In this document: in pieces, positions 11,076 through 24,636 of the stretch | Layout: each line of letters starts with the position of its first letter | Numbering within the stretch: position 1 is the first letter of the stretch | NCBI GenBank assembly: GCA_963580455.1 | Contig: OY756960.1 | Coordinates: 23,123,238 to 23,187,237 of the forward strand | Direction of reading: 5' to 3' | Length of the DNA stretch: 64,000 nucleotides | Source: Euonymus europaeus | Lineage: Eukaryota; Streptophyta; Magnoliopsida; Celastrales; Celastraceae | The notes under the pieces: model-generated | The model's input: only the letters and a program-made list of their open reading frames with translations | The model's database searches: none | What the model was told of the DNA's origin: nothing | Made by a program: the position numbers and the translations under genes

Positions 11076-14000
11076 ATGGAGATTACCGCTGGCGCAGATG
11101 CACTTAGAGTTGGTAGTGCACGTCTAGGGAGTTCAAGCATCTGGGCGAACACAACAATGGAAGATTTCTCGAGATCTTCTCGAGAAGAAGACGACGAAGC
11201 AGCACTCAAATGGGCTGCTATTGAGAGACTTCCGACGTATTCACGCGTGAGGAAAGGCATACTTGCTGAATCTGAGGGACCAGCAAGAGAGATTGACATT
11301 AATGATCTTGGATTCATTGAAAGAAAGAACCTCTTGGAGAGGCTTGTCAAGATTGCCGAGGAAGATAACGAGCGATTCTTGTTGAAGCTCAAGGAACGCA
11401 TTGATAGGTAACCTTTCCGTTTCATTAACTTTAGCTACTAAATTTGTGCAGAGATTGAAACTGGGTTATCTTCTTCTTCTTTTTTGTTCTCCAAGTGCTT
11501 GATGAAATGTCCTGTATTGTTTCTTTGGGAATCACAGAGTTGGGCTTGATATGCCGACGATTGAAGTCCGGTTTGAGCATTTAAATGTCGAAGCAGAAGC
11601 CTTTGTAGGAGGAAGAGGATTGCCTAGCGTTCTCAACTTCTTTGTTAATATGTTAGAAGTAAGTATTTTCTGCTGCTTCTGTTTATGTTTTCAGGATATT
11701 GATTGAATCTCAGCTCATATTAATCCTTCTGTCTAAAGGGAGTCTTGAACATTATTCCCATTATTCCGAGTCGAAAGAAACCATTACCAATCCTGGCCGA
11801 TGTCAGTGGAATCATCAAACCGCGAAGGTATAATTTGAATATATTTCACAGGCTCCGTAATGCCAAAAAACAAATTCAATATAACAGTATCGATCTGGTT
11901 TATGCAGAATGACATTGCTCTTAGGCCCTCCAAGTTCAGGGAAGACCACATTACTACTAGCTTTGGCTGGAAAACTTGCTAAAGATTTGAAAGTACGTAC
12001 TCAATAGATTAAAATCGAATATAATCTTTCAAGTTATGATCTAATTTACTTGCGGAACTTCAGTTTTCTGGGAGAGTTACATATAATGGACATGGAATGC
12101 AAGATTTTGTACCACAGAGGTCATCGGCTTACATCAGTCAGTATGATCTTCACATACCAGAATTGACAGTGAGAGAAACACTGGATTTCTCTGCAAGATT
12201 TCAAGGGGTTGGATCTCGTTATGGTCAGTTGAGATAAAAATATAGCTTTGGCATGTTCATTAATAAGTTCAGAACTAAAATTGCTCTTGGACTAAAACTG
12301 TTATCTGATTTGGAAATTATGTAGATATGCTGGCGGAACTAACAAGGAGGGAGAAAGCTGGAAATATTAAGCCTGATCATGATCTTGACCTCTACATGAA
12401 GGTGAGGAAAATACTTGGAAAGTAAATTAGAGTTGCAAGATATGTTAGTTTTGTTTAAAAAAAATGCTTTGCTGCTTCTCATTTCACAGGCATCAGCACT
12501 GAACAGCCAGCAGGAGACAAGTATCGTTACAGATTATTTTCTGAAGGTATTGACTAGAATTTCGGTAACCTGTGCTATTCAGTTATCATGATAAGATGAC
12601 ATGGACAATCAAACAAGGTAGATCTGTTTTACATTTTTTTTCTTTACTCGTCTGTTTTTACTTGTGCAGATTTTGGGACTAGACTTATGTGCAGATAGCT
12701 TGGTGGGGGATGATATGATAAGAGGCATCTCCGGTGGACAAAAAAAGAGAGTCACAACAGGTACAAGATAATAATAAATAACTATATATATTTTAGTCAT
12801 TTGAACAGTCCCATTCGCCACCAGATTTTTGGTCATTTGTCTGAGTTGATGTTCTGTTGTGTGACATAGGTGAGATGCTGGTTGGACCAGCTAGAGCACT
12901 TTTCATGGATGAGATATCAACTGGTTTAGATAGCTCGACAACATATCAGATAGTGAATTCACTGAGACAATCTATCCATATCCTCAATGGAACTGCTGTT
13001 ATCTCTCTCCTTCAGCCGGCACCAGAGGCGTACGACCTTTTTGATGATATAATTCTCCTCTCAGATGGCCAAATCGTGTATCAAGGTCCACGCGAAAATG
13101 TGCTCGAATTCTTTGAATCCATGGGCTTCAAATGTCCAGAAAGGAAAGGAGTTGCTGACTTTTTACAAGAAGTACTAATTCTACTATTGATCACACAAGT
13201 CCTGCCTGGTTTATGTTATCAATCTTTTGAATGTATTGAGTTTATTTATAAACTTTCTATGATGGTTTTGCATTAGGTGACATCAAGGAAAGATCAGGAG
13301 CAGTACTGGATGAAGAGAGATGAGACTTATAGGTTTGTTACGGTAAAGGAATTTGCTGAAGCATTTCAGTTATTTCACGTTGGTCGAAGAGTAAGTGATG
13401 AACTTGCTGTACCATTTGACAAATCCAAAGGGCACCCTGCTGCTATAACGACCAATAAGTATGGTGTCAGCAAGAAGGAATTGCTGAAAATCAGCATAGC
13501 AAGAGAATTTCTGCTTATGAAGAGAAACTCATTCTTCTACATTTTTAAATTTTTTCAAGTGAGTAGTAATAATGTTCATGGATAAATTACTTGGTTTAAA
13601 TTCAGAAATTTACCATTTGAAGTTAATAATTTATGGCTATTCGTTTCTCATTCTACCATTGACAGCTTATCATTTTGGCTACCATATCAATGACACTATT
13701 TTTCCGAACGGAGATGCACCGGGACACAGTAACTGATGGAGGGATATTTCTGGGTGCCCTCTTCTTTGCCATTACAGTGATCATGTTTAATGGATACGCA
13801 GAGCTTGCGCTGTCCATTATGAAACTCCCTGTCTTCTACAAGCAAAGGGACCTACTCTTCTTTCCGGCATGGGCATATTCTCTACCTACATGGGTTCTGA
13901 AGATTCCGATCACGTTTGTGGAAGTAGCTATTTGGGTGATCCTGGTTTATTATGTTACTGGCTTTGATCCAAATATTGAGAGGTGATAAAGTCGTAAACA

Positions 14001-17000
14001 AATAAATTCAAATTTTTAGGATAATGGGTTGTAGCGTCTGATGATTTTTTTTTTTGAAACTGCAGATTTTTCAGACAATACTTGCTCTTCCTATGCGTTA
14101 ATCAGATGTCATCTGGTTTGTTCCGACTCATAGGGGCTCTGGGAAGAAATATAATTGTTGCCAACACCCTTGGAACATTTGCAATACTTGCAATTATGGT
14201 CATGGGTGGATTCCTTTTATCAAAAGGTGAACTAAGAACATAGATATTGCTTCTTTTCGTTATTTTATTTTATTCTTATAAGTTTTGATAGTGAAGACCG
14301 TTTCTCTTGTTGAACTGAACCAGATGATATAAAGAAGTGGTGGATTTGGGGTTACTGGTTCTCACCATTGATGTACGCACAGAATTCTGTAGCAGTAAAT
14401 GAGTTTCTCGGGCATAGCTGGAGTCACGTAGGCTTCTCTCCTGAACTTTGAATGATGAAAACAAACATAAAATTGAAGGCTGATTACAGAATTCAATCAA
14501 CTGATAAAGATTTCATTTGTTACAGGTTCCTGCGAACCAAACAGAACCTTTAGGAGTTTTAGTCTTGAAGTCTCGCTCATTTCCTACTGAAGCAAAGTGG
14601 TATTGGATAGGCACAGGAGCTTTAATTGGATATTGTATTGTGTTCAATCTCCTCTGCATTGTTGCTCTTAAGTACTTGAATCGTAAGTATTACGATCCTC
14701 TTGCATTTTTCCCAGTTTTATTGCAGGTGTTCTGAAATGTTGAAACAAATTGCAGCCCTTGGGAAAGCTCAGGCAGTAATATCTAAGGAGGACTTGGCTG
14801 AGAAGATTCTTAGTAAAGCTGGAGAGTCTGTTGAGCTATCAAACAGGGGTAAGGTTTCTTCCAATTGAATAATAGTCTTTTCTCGTTTCAACTTCGAGCA
14901 ATGGTTTAAACAGCGTTGTAAAAATGCAGAAGGAGGGAGTGCACGTAGAAGAAATGTTTCATCTACGACTTTGTCATCAAGGGCAGGCAGTTTAGAAGAA
15001 CGTAATCCTAAACGTGGGATGGCTCTTCCTTTTGAACCACTTTGCGTCACTTTTGATGATATCAAATACGCTGTAGATATGCCACAGGTATCCCCCCAGA
15101 TCTTATCTAATAGGCTACAGTAGACAGGTAAAAAGGTGTTTCATGTAAAGTTATGACATCTACTAAGTATGACACCTCTGCTAATTTCGATGGCTGCATG
15201 TAAACTTACTGTTTGCAGGAAATGAAAGATCGTGGAGTTACTGAGGATCGTCTATTACTTTTGAAAGGTGTGAGTGGTGCTTTTAGGCCCGGTGTTCTAA
15301 CAGCTCTAATGGGTGTTAGTGGTGCTGGCAAGACTACTTTGATGGATGTTCTGGCTGGAAGGAAAACCGGGGGTTATATTGATGGAGACATCAAAATCTC
15401 TGGGTATCCTAAGAAGCAAGAAACGTTTGCTCGCATTTCTGGTTATTGTGAGCAAAATGATATCCATTCCCCTCATGTCACAGTCTATGAATCCTTGGTT
15501 TATTCTGCATGGCTTCGATTATCACCTGATGTCAAGTCTGATACCCGAAAGGTAAAAAGAAGTTGATCAGCATTCAAGATATTTGATGCTTACTGTGTCT
15601 TGTTGTTGATTCTAACCGAAATGATGGTCTTCAGATGTTTGTTGAAGAAGTCATGGAGCTTGTTGAGCTTACCTCTTTGAGGGGGGCAATTGTTGGATTG
15701 CCTGGAGTTGATGGCCTTTCAACCGAGCAGCGCAAGAGACTGACAATTGCAGTTGAGCTCGTCGCTAACCCATCTATAATCTTCATGGATGAACCAACCT
15801 CCGGACTCGATGCCAGGGCAGCAGCAATAGTAATGAGGACGGTAAGGAACACGGTGGACACTGGACGAACTGTTGTGTGCACTATCCACCAGCCAAGCAT
15901 AGATATATTTGATGCTTTTGATGAGGTGAGATAATAAAATGTTCAACTGAGTCACAAATAATTTCTTCGTTGATTTTCATGTAAAATATGAAAGTTTAAA
16001 GCACTTCATCTTGTTGCAGCTATTTTTGTTGAGAAGGGGAGGTGAAGAAATATATGTCGGTCCATTAGGTCACCATTGTTCACACCTGATTGAGTATTTT
16101 CAGGTAAGGAAAAGAAGTACGGTGTATGAAACTCTTTTCCGTATATTCAGATAAAAGTCCGATTTTTTTCCCCTGTTTTTTATCCAAGGGAATGGAAGGA
16201 GTTCCAAGGATTAAGGACGGATACAATCCTGCGACTTGGATGTTAGAGGTTACTTCAGCAGCCCAAGAAGCAGCTCTGAGAGTCAACTTCACAGAACTCT
16301 ACAGGAACTCCGAGCTATATAGGTAGAGCTACATTCAAACCTCCCATTATGGGTTTAATTAAACAATCTCTTCAATCTTCGGACTGACTCTTCAATACGT
16401 GAAATGACTGAAATTGCCTAAACTTGAATGATAATTTTCAATGATCTTACCAAAGCTTAATGAAATTTTCGTAATTTAGTCATTGATGAGGTATTAATTT
16501 TGGATGATTCAGGAGAAATAAAGCCTTGGTGAAGGAATTATGTGTGCCTGCACCGGGTTCCAACGATCTATACTTCCCAACTCAATATTCGCAATCGTTC
16601 TTCACACAGTGTATGGCTTGTCTATGGAAGCAGCGCAAGTCATATTGGCGAAACCCACCATACACTGCAGTCAGATTGCTATTCACAATTGCCATTGCTT
16701 TACTGTTCGGGTCGATATTCTGGGATTTAGGCACCAAAAGGTACGAAGAAGCTCAAGATATTGTATGATTGTGTCATGATTTATACTGCATCTCCAATTT
16801 AAGGTGACTTCTTGTGAATTACAGAAAAAGGCAACAAGATCTCATCGAAGCAATGGGTTCTATGTATGCCGCTGTTCTCTTCATAGGCATACAGAATGGT
16901 ACAGCAGTGCAGCCAGTGGTGGCTATTGAGAGAACTGTCTTCTATAGAGAGAGAGCTGCTGGAATGTATTCAGCATTGCCTTATGCCTTTGGACAGGTAA

Positions 17001-17685
17001 AAAACCAGCTGTAGTTTGTAGAATTTGACAAGGTAAACTTACGATTTCAGTCAAAATAATCGGTTTCCTCAAAATTTGTTATGCAGGTCATGATCGAGAT
17101 CCCATACATTTTCGTTCAAGCTATTGTATACGGGGTTATTGTATACGCAATGATAGGGTTTGAATGGACAGTTGCAAAGTTCGTCTGGTATGTCTTCTTC
17201 ATGCACTTCACCTTCCTATACTTCACTTTTTACGGCATGATGACGGTGGCCGTTACTCCCAACCAAAACATTGCTGCCATCGTCTCCTCCGCCTTTTACG
17301 CATTATGGAACCTTTTCTCCGGCTTCATCATTCCAAAATCAGTAAGCACATTCATATCTCCTCTTGTATTCAGTTTGAAATTTCCTCGGAGAGACCCACT
17401 AATGGTTTTATACTTGCGTTGTGACAGAGGATACCGAGGTGGTGGAAATGGTACTACTACCTGTCCCCTGTTGCATGGACATTGTATGGACTAGTTGCTT
17501 CGCAGTTTGGAAACGTAGAAGAAGAAATGGAGAGTGGAGTAAGAGTGAGTCAGTTCATTAACGATTACTTCGGGTATGATCATGGCTTCTTACCAGGCGT
17601 TGCAGGAATAGTCGTTGGGATTGCAGTACTCTTTGGCTTCATTTTCGGCCTCTCAATTTTAATGTTCAACTTCCAGAAAAGATAG
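11076..17685 (+). CDS. Full-size ABCG transporter, pleiotropic drug resistance (PDR) type
   Basis: ATP-driven exporter of the plasma membrane; family members move hormones, terpenoids or defence compounds. 24 exons join in phase to 1446 aa, the normal PDR length: 11076–11407, 11538–11658, 11739–11827, 11908–11992, 12064–12223, 12325–12401, 12490–12546, 12670–12760, 12870–13171, 13277–13558, 13666–13982, 14066–14226, 14324–14427, 14526–14682, 14756–14848, 14930–15087, 15219–15551, 15635–15925, 16020–16103, 16189–16322, 16513–16740, 16825–16996, 17087–17341, 17428–17685. Reverse PDR order: NBD1 (Walker [10 protein letters not shown] about residue 187, signature ISGGQ about 326, Walker B ALFMDE), TMD1, NBD2 (GVSGAGKTT about 894, [22 protein letters not shown]), TMD2 ending FNFQKR. 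The N-terminus [22 protein letters not shown] resembles tobacco PDR1 / Arabidopsis ABCG40-type members; the substrate cannot be told. No lesion found. The ATG is the first in frame after the TATA site; an upstream in-frame TTG was not used. Confidence 0.95.
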
Positions 17686-18700
17686 TAGTGTAATATATAG
17701 GTATTTGAAGACTAATAAGCAACCAATCCTTGTGTCATGGATTTTGTGCAATTATTTACTAATATATGTTATTTGTTTATGCTACCAAGAGTTTTACATC
17801 TCCTCTGCTCCCTTTTCTTTTCTCTCCATATTCTTTGTTTCGTCCTCCTATACATAGGTATCTGGATTGAACCTCACTTGTCTGTTGATCCGAATCCCGC
17901 AAAAAAGGTAAAAGCAACGGAAAGAGAGGGCATATTCCAACAGCCAGCAGCAACAACATTTCTAATGCCGTGGTAGATCTGTCGGTAGTGGGTTTGTCAC
18001 CGGCCAGGCAAGGGATGACCGTATTGTTGATGATGGGCGTCGATGTTGTCGAAGGATCGGGCGTGTGGATCTGAAAAATTATCCAATTAATTTACCGATT
18101 ATTATCTTTTGGAGTATATTTTGCAGCGATTTTACGGAACACCAGCACGCCAAACGAGGTCCAAAATTGATAGGAAAAAATTGCTCGTGTTCTCGCAGCG
18201 TGATTAGCTGCTTGAATTGCAATAGCATAGTAGCTCAACAAATAAGAAGTTTCTTGTAACAACCAAGTGATTGCGACTCCGGTGACCTGAGACTGAGTCC
18301 TACATGTCCAAAAAAGGAAGCCACTTCCAACACGCGTCTCAAGCGGTGCGAGACGGCAAGTAATTACTAGTAGTCATGTTTTGGTGCCTTGAAAGCTCCA
18401 AATTGTTGAATACCTCACATTACTTGCAAAATTTAATAAAAATTCATGTTTCTACCTATGTAAGAGGTCTTTTCTTAGTGAAAGTATCATTAGACATTAA
18501 GAGGGAGAAACTAGAAGGAAAAAAATTTTGATTCAGGGAAAACGGACAAATATTATTAACGGGGTAGGGCTGAGATTTGGAAACACTAATCACATAAACA
18601 CAAACGATCGAGTCCTTGTCAGGTAAGCGGTAAGCTACCGTGATCTGACCAACTACATAAGCCGTTCTACGCCACCTCCCTAATACGACACCTTCTATCT
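17686..18700. other. Intergenic, no gene seen
   Basis: 3' flank of the ABCG gene followed by the promoter region of the small gene at 18.8 kb. Short open frames here have no splice context or recognisable motif. Confidence 0.6.
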
Positions 18701-18704
18701 CTCT

Positions 18705-18713
18705 CTATATTTA
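18705..18713 (+). promoter_or_regulatory. Putative TATA box of the small plastid-protein gene
   Basis: CTATATTTA lies about 80 bp before ATG 18788. It overlaps an upstream in-frame ATG at 18713, so transcription would start downstream of that codon. This favours the 18788 start. Confidence 0.45.
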
Positions 18714-18787
18714 TGGACTCTCTGTGTCTTCGACATGACAAAGAAGAGATCAATTGCGTGAGAGAGGGAGAGAGAGAAATATCTAAC

Positions 18788-19333
18788 ATGGCCTTGACAA
18801 GCACTTGTTGCACCAAATTCTCTCCTCCAACAACCACCTCTCCGAACCCTCCTTCCATTCCCAAGACTACCCAAGTTCCGAGGTGTGTAAAATTCTTGCT
18901 GAATCAAGCTTTTATCAATTGGTCATGTTATTGATTTTTATCACGTGTTAATGATCGAGATTCATGCTCTAATTTACATTTTTGTTGCAGGGCAAGTAAG
19001 GAGAGGTGGAGAAGAGGATGCATGGAGGGTATGGCTTGCGTGGTGATTGGACTGGAAATCGGCAATTGGCTCACCGCCGGAGAAGGCCACGCCATGATCG
19101 CCGTCGAGGACATGGGGGCAATTTCACAATCAAATGTAAATAATGTGTCGAGATGGAGTGACAAAAGAAGGTGCCCACCTTGGCATCTGAATTCATTAGA
19201 GACCATCGTGCCTGAGAATCTGCCGAGGCCGTCGGCACATCGGAGATGGGAGGCTGTTGGTTTCACCAAGAATGCTCCGTCGGTTAAAATGGTAGTGACA
19301 GTTAAACGTACAACTAACTGCTTTTCAATGTAA
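18788..19333 (+). CDS. Small probably plastid-targeted protein, possibly CHLOROPLAST VESICULATION-like
   Basis: Two exons, 18788–18882 and 18991–19333, with GT–AG ends and matching phase give 145 aa. The N-terminus MALTSTCCTKFSPPTTTSP is Ser/Thr/Pro-rich without acidic residues, like a transit peptide. A short hydrophobic stretch GMACVVIGLEIG follows. The conserved-looking C-terminal block contains RWSDKRRCPPW, NSLETIVPENLPRPSAHRR and ends NCFSM. I associate this block, from memory and without certainty, with the stress- and senescence-induced protein CHLOROPLAST VESICULATION, which drives turnover of stromal and thylakoid proteins. If that is wrong it is an unknown plant-specific small protein. 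An in-frame ATG at 18713 would add 25 residues but coincides with the TATA-like site. Confidence 0.7.
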
Positions 19334-20271
19334 TACGTGTCAAAATTGGTAGGTTCAGAAAATTCTGTATATGTGATTGATTAATGGGTATAGAACGTTT
19401 AATTAATATTATTAATTTGAAGAAGATATTTTTAGAACTAGAAATTTGTATTGTAGCTTTTGCAGTACTATCTTGCATGATCAAATCTTAGTAGTACATG
19501 TACTGCAAGTCATCACCGGTCCAAAAGAAAAGTCCTCGACACAGCCAGGAATCATTAGGTGGTGCTCGGGTGTATATTCAATGTGGTATATTTAAAAGTG
19601 TGACTGTCATCAATATATGTTCTCTCACATTTTTTCTATTGATATCATCCTCATATGAATGTCATTCATTCACACTTTTAAATATGTCCGGTAAAAATAC
19701 TCTCAGACCATGGAATAATTTCTCTCATCCTCAAAGGTGAATGTCATTCATTCACACTTTTGAGTGTATCTTATAGAAATATACTCGGATCATGGAATAA
19801 TTCCTCCCACATGACGGCTTTACTATGTGGGCTTGAACCAACCTTTGCGACTGCAAAATTGATAAAAGATCTAATCTCAAAATATTTCAACAATGTATGA
19901 CACTCATTAATTTGTAATAGATCCTTATGATATCACCAAACCCAATAAAATCAATGTCACACGCTGCTTTTCTAATGGAATCTTTAACACTGCTGTTCCG
20001 ATTGGGACTTCTATTTGTTGGTTTCGTGAGCTTTGACAAAGAATACATCTTGTGGGCTTAACAGTTTCATACTGCTAGAATTGGGCTTAAGTGTAAAATT
20101 GGAATGCACGATATCCTCGCCACAGTTGGGCCTGGCTCTGGAGACCTGAGACCATTGTTAAAAGAACCGGGCCCATAAGTGGCCATCACATAGAACGCGA
20201 CGCAAATCAGAGCCATGGATATTTATTTTAATAATAAAAAAATGTAAATCAAATTATTTGGTGTAATATTA

Positions 20272-20650
20272 GGATGCGTTTGTTTCACATTTCGCACAAT
20301 TTAAAGTTGTGGGATCCGCATAAAATGTCGTGTCAATCAACGACACATTTTGTTTAAATAAAATGAAATGTTGTCATCCCATAACTTTTTAGAGCTCAAA
20401 GTGTAGGACTCATAATATTTTACAATTGTCCCTCCCTATATTAAAAGTTTTCAATTATTTTTTAATCTTTTTTTTGTAATTTTATCTACAAAATTAATTT
20501 AACAGAAAAAATGAATCAAACACCCCACAAACATTTATGCAGCTTAAAGTTGTGGGCTCCACAATTTTTTACACAATAATTTTCATGACTTTAAGCACAA
20601 CATTTTTGACAACTTAAAACTATGAAATGTAATTATGAAACAAACGGATC
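20272..20650. mobile_element. Small TIR element (MITE), about 380 bp
   Basis: The left end GGATGCGTTTGTTTCA and the complement of the right end, GATCCGTTTGTTTCA, form an imperfect inverted repeat of about 15 bp. Internal copies of AAAGTTGTGGG(A/C)TCC-like sequence recur on both sides. The family is uncertain because a clean target duplication was not found (TA is possible). Confidence 0.65.
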
Positions 20651-23600
20651 TACTTGATATTTCATTTAATTTAAAATAATTAAAATTAAAATTATTTCAT
20701 ATAATAATATCATGCATTGCACTTGGGTTCTATAGAAAGTTCATTGTCTGCACATTGATAGATGTATATGTATATGTGTGTGTATATATATAGTCATATA
20801 TGATCCCATTAGGATTCTCTGAACGTCACAAAAGTTAATATATATTTGAAATCCAAAGGTAGGATTCTGTTTTACTTATGAGTGTGTAAGAGCAAGTGGA
20901 GGGAGTCGTCGAAATAGTTGGTAGTCGTAGACCGAGGAGACAATAACCACACACTGAATTCAAGCATTGCATCAACAGTTTGAATTTCTGATAAAGTGCA
21001 CGCACGAGAGCTCTAGGGCTATATATCTAGCATGCAACTTTGCATAGCAGTATTAGGTAGGTAGGTCTTCTTTTGTGTTTCTTTGATGGCTTCTATAGAG
21101 ATATATATATGTATATATATAGAATGGGCCACCACTGGAATAATGTCCTGCACGACGTGACATTGAAACCCCACATCAATTAATCCAAGATCGACAAGCT
21201 GCATATATGGACAATGCTTCCTGGCATCCAACACGGTGCATCAAGATTTTATATGATTATGTTATGATTTTGTATGAATCCATTATATGCCTTACACTTT
21301 GTTTTATTAGAGTAATAAAAAAATAAATTTTTGGCACGTGAATCCTCAAACCCACACGCGCAAAGTAATTATATAGGAGTTGAATTCTGTCTCCTCTTTA
21401 CAGTTACATATATAGGATCAGTTGAATTCTGTCTTATATATATATATATTACACTTACTTTCAAGTTTCAAAATTAGACGAATGTCCTACCATGCAACCA
21501 AAAAAAAAAAACTTTATTCAAACTTAGTGCACAAACTTAGTTTATGTTTGAACAATACGAGACAAGAAGACGTACGTGGAAAAATGATTTGCCCTGAGCA
21601 CTTTGATTTCCACATGCCTGAACATTAGAAAGTGATGAGTAATACTGTTCCACGGACAATGGACAGTCAATCTCGAACAGTTATATAGATGTTTATGTTC
21701 AAACTTCAAACTATTTTAGGCACAACTAGTTGAGAATTTCCAACTTTTAAGGCATGCATGCCTATCTTTCTAGATATTTCAATGATCGATATTATTCCAT
21801 TCGAGAGTGTAGATTTCCCCATATATATGGCAATGATTACAATATATATATGTTAATGCTCGTGTCAGTCATGATATATATACGGCTATATGCTATACTG
21901 CATATGTATCAGACCATGCATGGGGCCTCGTGGATCGAGAATCGCTAATTCACTAATTGTTATAAAACACGTACGCGATCATCCTCGATTCATAGGTCCG
22001 AGATCCACATCTATGACTTGAAAGGTTCGAATAATCAACTCTGCAATTAGTTGTTAGAATAATTGGTCTTCAAATCGTACATTTGAACGAATGGAAACCC
22101 TTCTTATTGGACGATGATGATGCTTCTCAAAAATCGACATTCTTGATCAATGGAGCAATAATATCACCAATTTGGTTTTTTTTTTTAAAAATACCAACAT
22201 GGATGCTTGACTCATTACAAATTAGAAATAATCGTGGGATATCTTTTGATAAGACGGATTCCTATTTCTCAATGATATCCCACAATTAGGACAATGGGTC
22301 GTTAAACCATTTTATGCAAGTTCATTGATATCTTCTTGGCCAACCTGAAGTGTTATGGCTACTATAATAAATATTGGTTGATAGATATTATTCTCTATAT
22401 CATCTTCTTTGTTTGACCGATTAAAGGTAAGAATGTGGAACAAAAACATGCTAAAATATGTAGTGATTAAAATTGGGTCTGACACACTTCTCTATAAAAT
22501 TAATAGCTAGTCAGCATTTGACTGGTCAGAGATCTATTTAGCTTTGACCAAGTTGAAGCTCAATTCAGTTCTAATTCTTGCCTGATGGGCCAGGAGCTTG
22601 GCAAAGAAGTCCAGGAGCCAAGACGGAAGTTCACTTGAAGTCGAGCTCGCCAAAATGCTAGAGGTCGCCAATGTTGGGGCTCAAGCCGCTTTTGAGCTCA
22701 ATGACTATGAGGAACACAGATCTCGCCAGGATTGGAGCTCTCCCCTACTCTGTCTCCTGGAGTGGAGGTACATTCGCTTTCCCAAGATAGTCAGTCTGAC
22801 ACACATGTGAAGCTGCAGGTATTATGCTCTTTACCTAGGCTCTATACTTTCATTTAATGATTTCATATTGCTTTTGGTTCAACGCCATTCTTTTTGGTCG
22901 ACGTACTGTAAAATAGATGTCACCTCCTACATAGGTCTTTTACTTCAGTGTCAGACTTGTCTCCTTCATATCAAATGACCTTAAATCTCTTACTAAAATT
23001 AGTAAAATGAAAGACTATAAACAACGCCTCTCTTTGTGGGGAGAAGTGGATGCTCATTTTGGAACCAACACCACACACATATCAGTTCTCTCTCGACTCT
23101 CTCAGTCAGGATATTCTCAAACATCGCCCTTCATTTCCTGGTCTCTTCTACGATTATCATCTTTTTATATCTGTTGAACTAACTTGATCGTCGTAGTCCC
23201 AACGACCAGACTTTCCTAAATTCAGTCTCTGAGTTCTTGCGATTTTCTTGCTGAAGGTGTCTGCATGACTCGAAACAACTTGAATTTTTTGTGAAGATAA
23301 CCAATGCTCACACAAAGTCAAAGCTATTATACCTTTTTGATCATGGATTTCAAGCATCTACCATGAATAATGTTTAGAGTGTTTTTGGTCCATCGTAAAA
23401 TTGTTAGAGATATTAATTGTGATAATAAAATCACAATATCAAATTTTATTTTGAATTTATATTAATGTATGAGTAAGACTTAAAAAGTCAGCAAATGAGT
23501 CAGCAAATGAGCCTGCAATTGAGCGACAATCATCATGGATATAAGGATCGCCCCTTCTAATAAGGAGTGGATTCGAATCCCCTCATCTATTCCCTTTTAA

Positions 23601-24636
23601 ACTCAAAAACTTAGAAAGTCAACATTTATGTGATCTCATGACTTTCGAGACCACAATATATGAATTAATGTATATTTACATGTCAGCAATAAATATGCAT
23701 CAATTCAATTACAGAAAAGCATTTAATTACCAGTGCCAATGAACCACATTAATCAATTCATCATTGAAAAGTCAATTTTGTACCTTCTAACACATCCCCA
23801 TCCGTTGGATTCACCTTGGAGTTCGCGTGATGCTCCTCTCGAGCCAACGGTTCATATTCAATCTTACGCAAATTTCCAAATTTAAACCCTAAAACTTCAG
23901 TCAAATCTTTCTATAAACTAGGCCAAAAGGTTTCCCGGCACGCACATGGCAATTTACTCAACTGCCGAAAATACCCTCTCCGCGCGTCATATCAGCATGC
24001 GCCAATCCTTGTACAAATTGTTCAAGGACCAAGGTCATCTCAGCATCGCTGGTCCGTGTCAAACTTGTCAGGGTTGTTGTGGTCATTTCACTGACAGTAT
24101 AGCCTACGTGGGTTCAAAAGGTTCAATTGGGTGAAAGGAATTTGAGTCAGTGCCACGTGAGCGGCAGAGTGTGACGGTGGATTAGGTCACGTGACATCAT
24201 GACTCAGGTAACATGATTGTGATCTATGATATGTGTCCGTACATCTTCTGGCTCTCATCTGTCTTCCACCACAGTATGGCCATACTCTCGCTTACTCCGG
24301 GTAGACTGAGGCTGGGGCCATTCGAGCAAGAATGTGCACTACGACGGCAAAGTGATAAATGTTTTTGTACAATTAATTTCATATGAGTATAAAACTATAA
24401 ATTATAAAGGCTTAAAAAAATCACAGATAAAATCCTGTATGTAATTATTGTAGGTAATTATAGATAATCAGTCCCCTAATCGCCTTATGAGCAATGACTC
24501 ATTAACCATTTGGATAACATGTTTCGACCGCATTCGCATGTAATCAACAAGGCAGTCGATGAGAATTCGTTTAAAATTTTTAAATTTAAGAGCCGCAAGA
24601 GAATGCGTGATTGTTTTGTTATTTTTAATGAGTTGA

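Noticed and set aside
11048..11425. Antisense 125-aa open frame over ABCG exon 1
   Set aside because: A shadow of the coding exon, Ser-rich only because of codon complementarity, without domain similarity.
22598..22810. Open frame MAKKSRSQDGSSLEVELAKML as a gene
   Set aside because: No domain, no splice sites with neighbouring exons and no promoter signal. It could be a decayed retroelement piece, but I cannot support that.
23530..23600. Possible tRNA B-box (GGATTCGAATCC)
   Set aside because: No matching A-box, acceptor stem or cloverleaf pairing could be formed around it.
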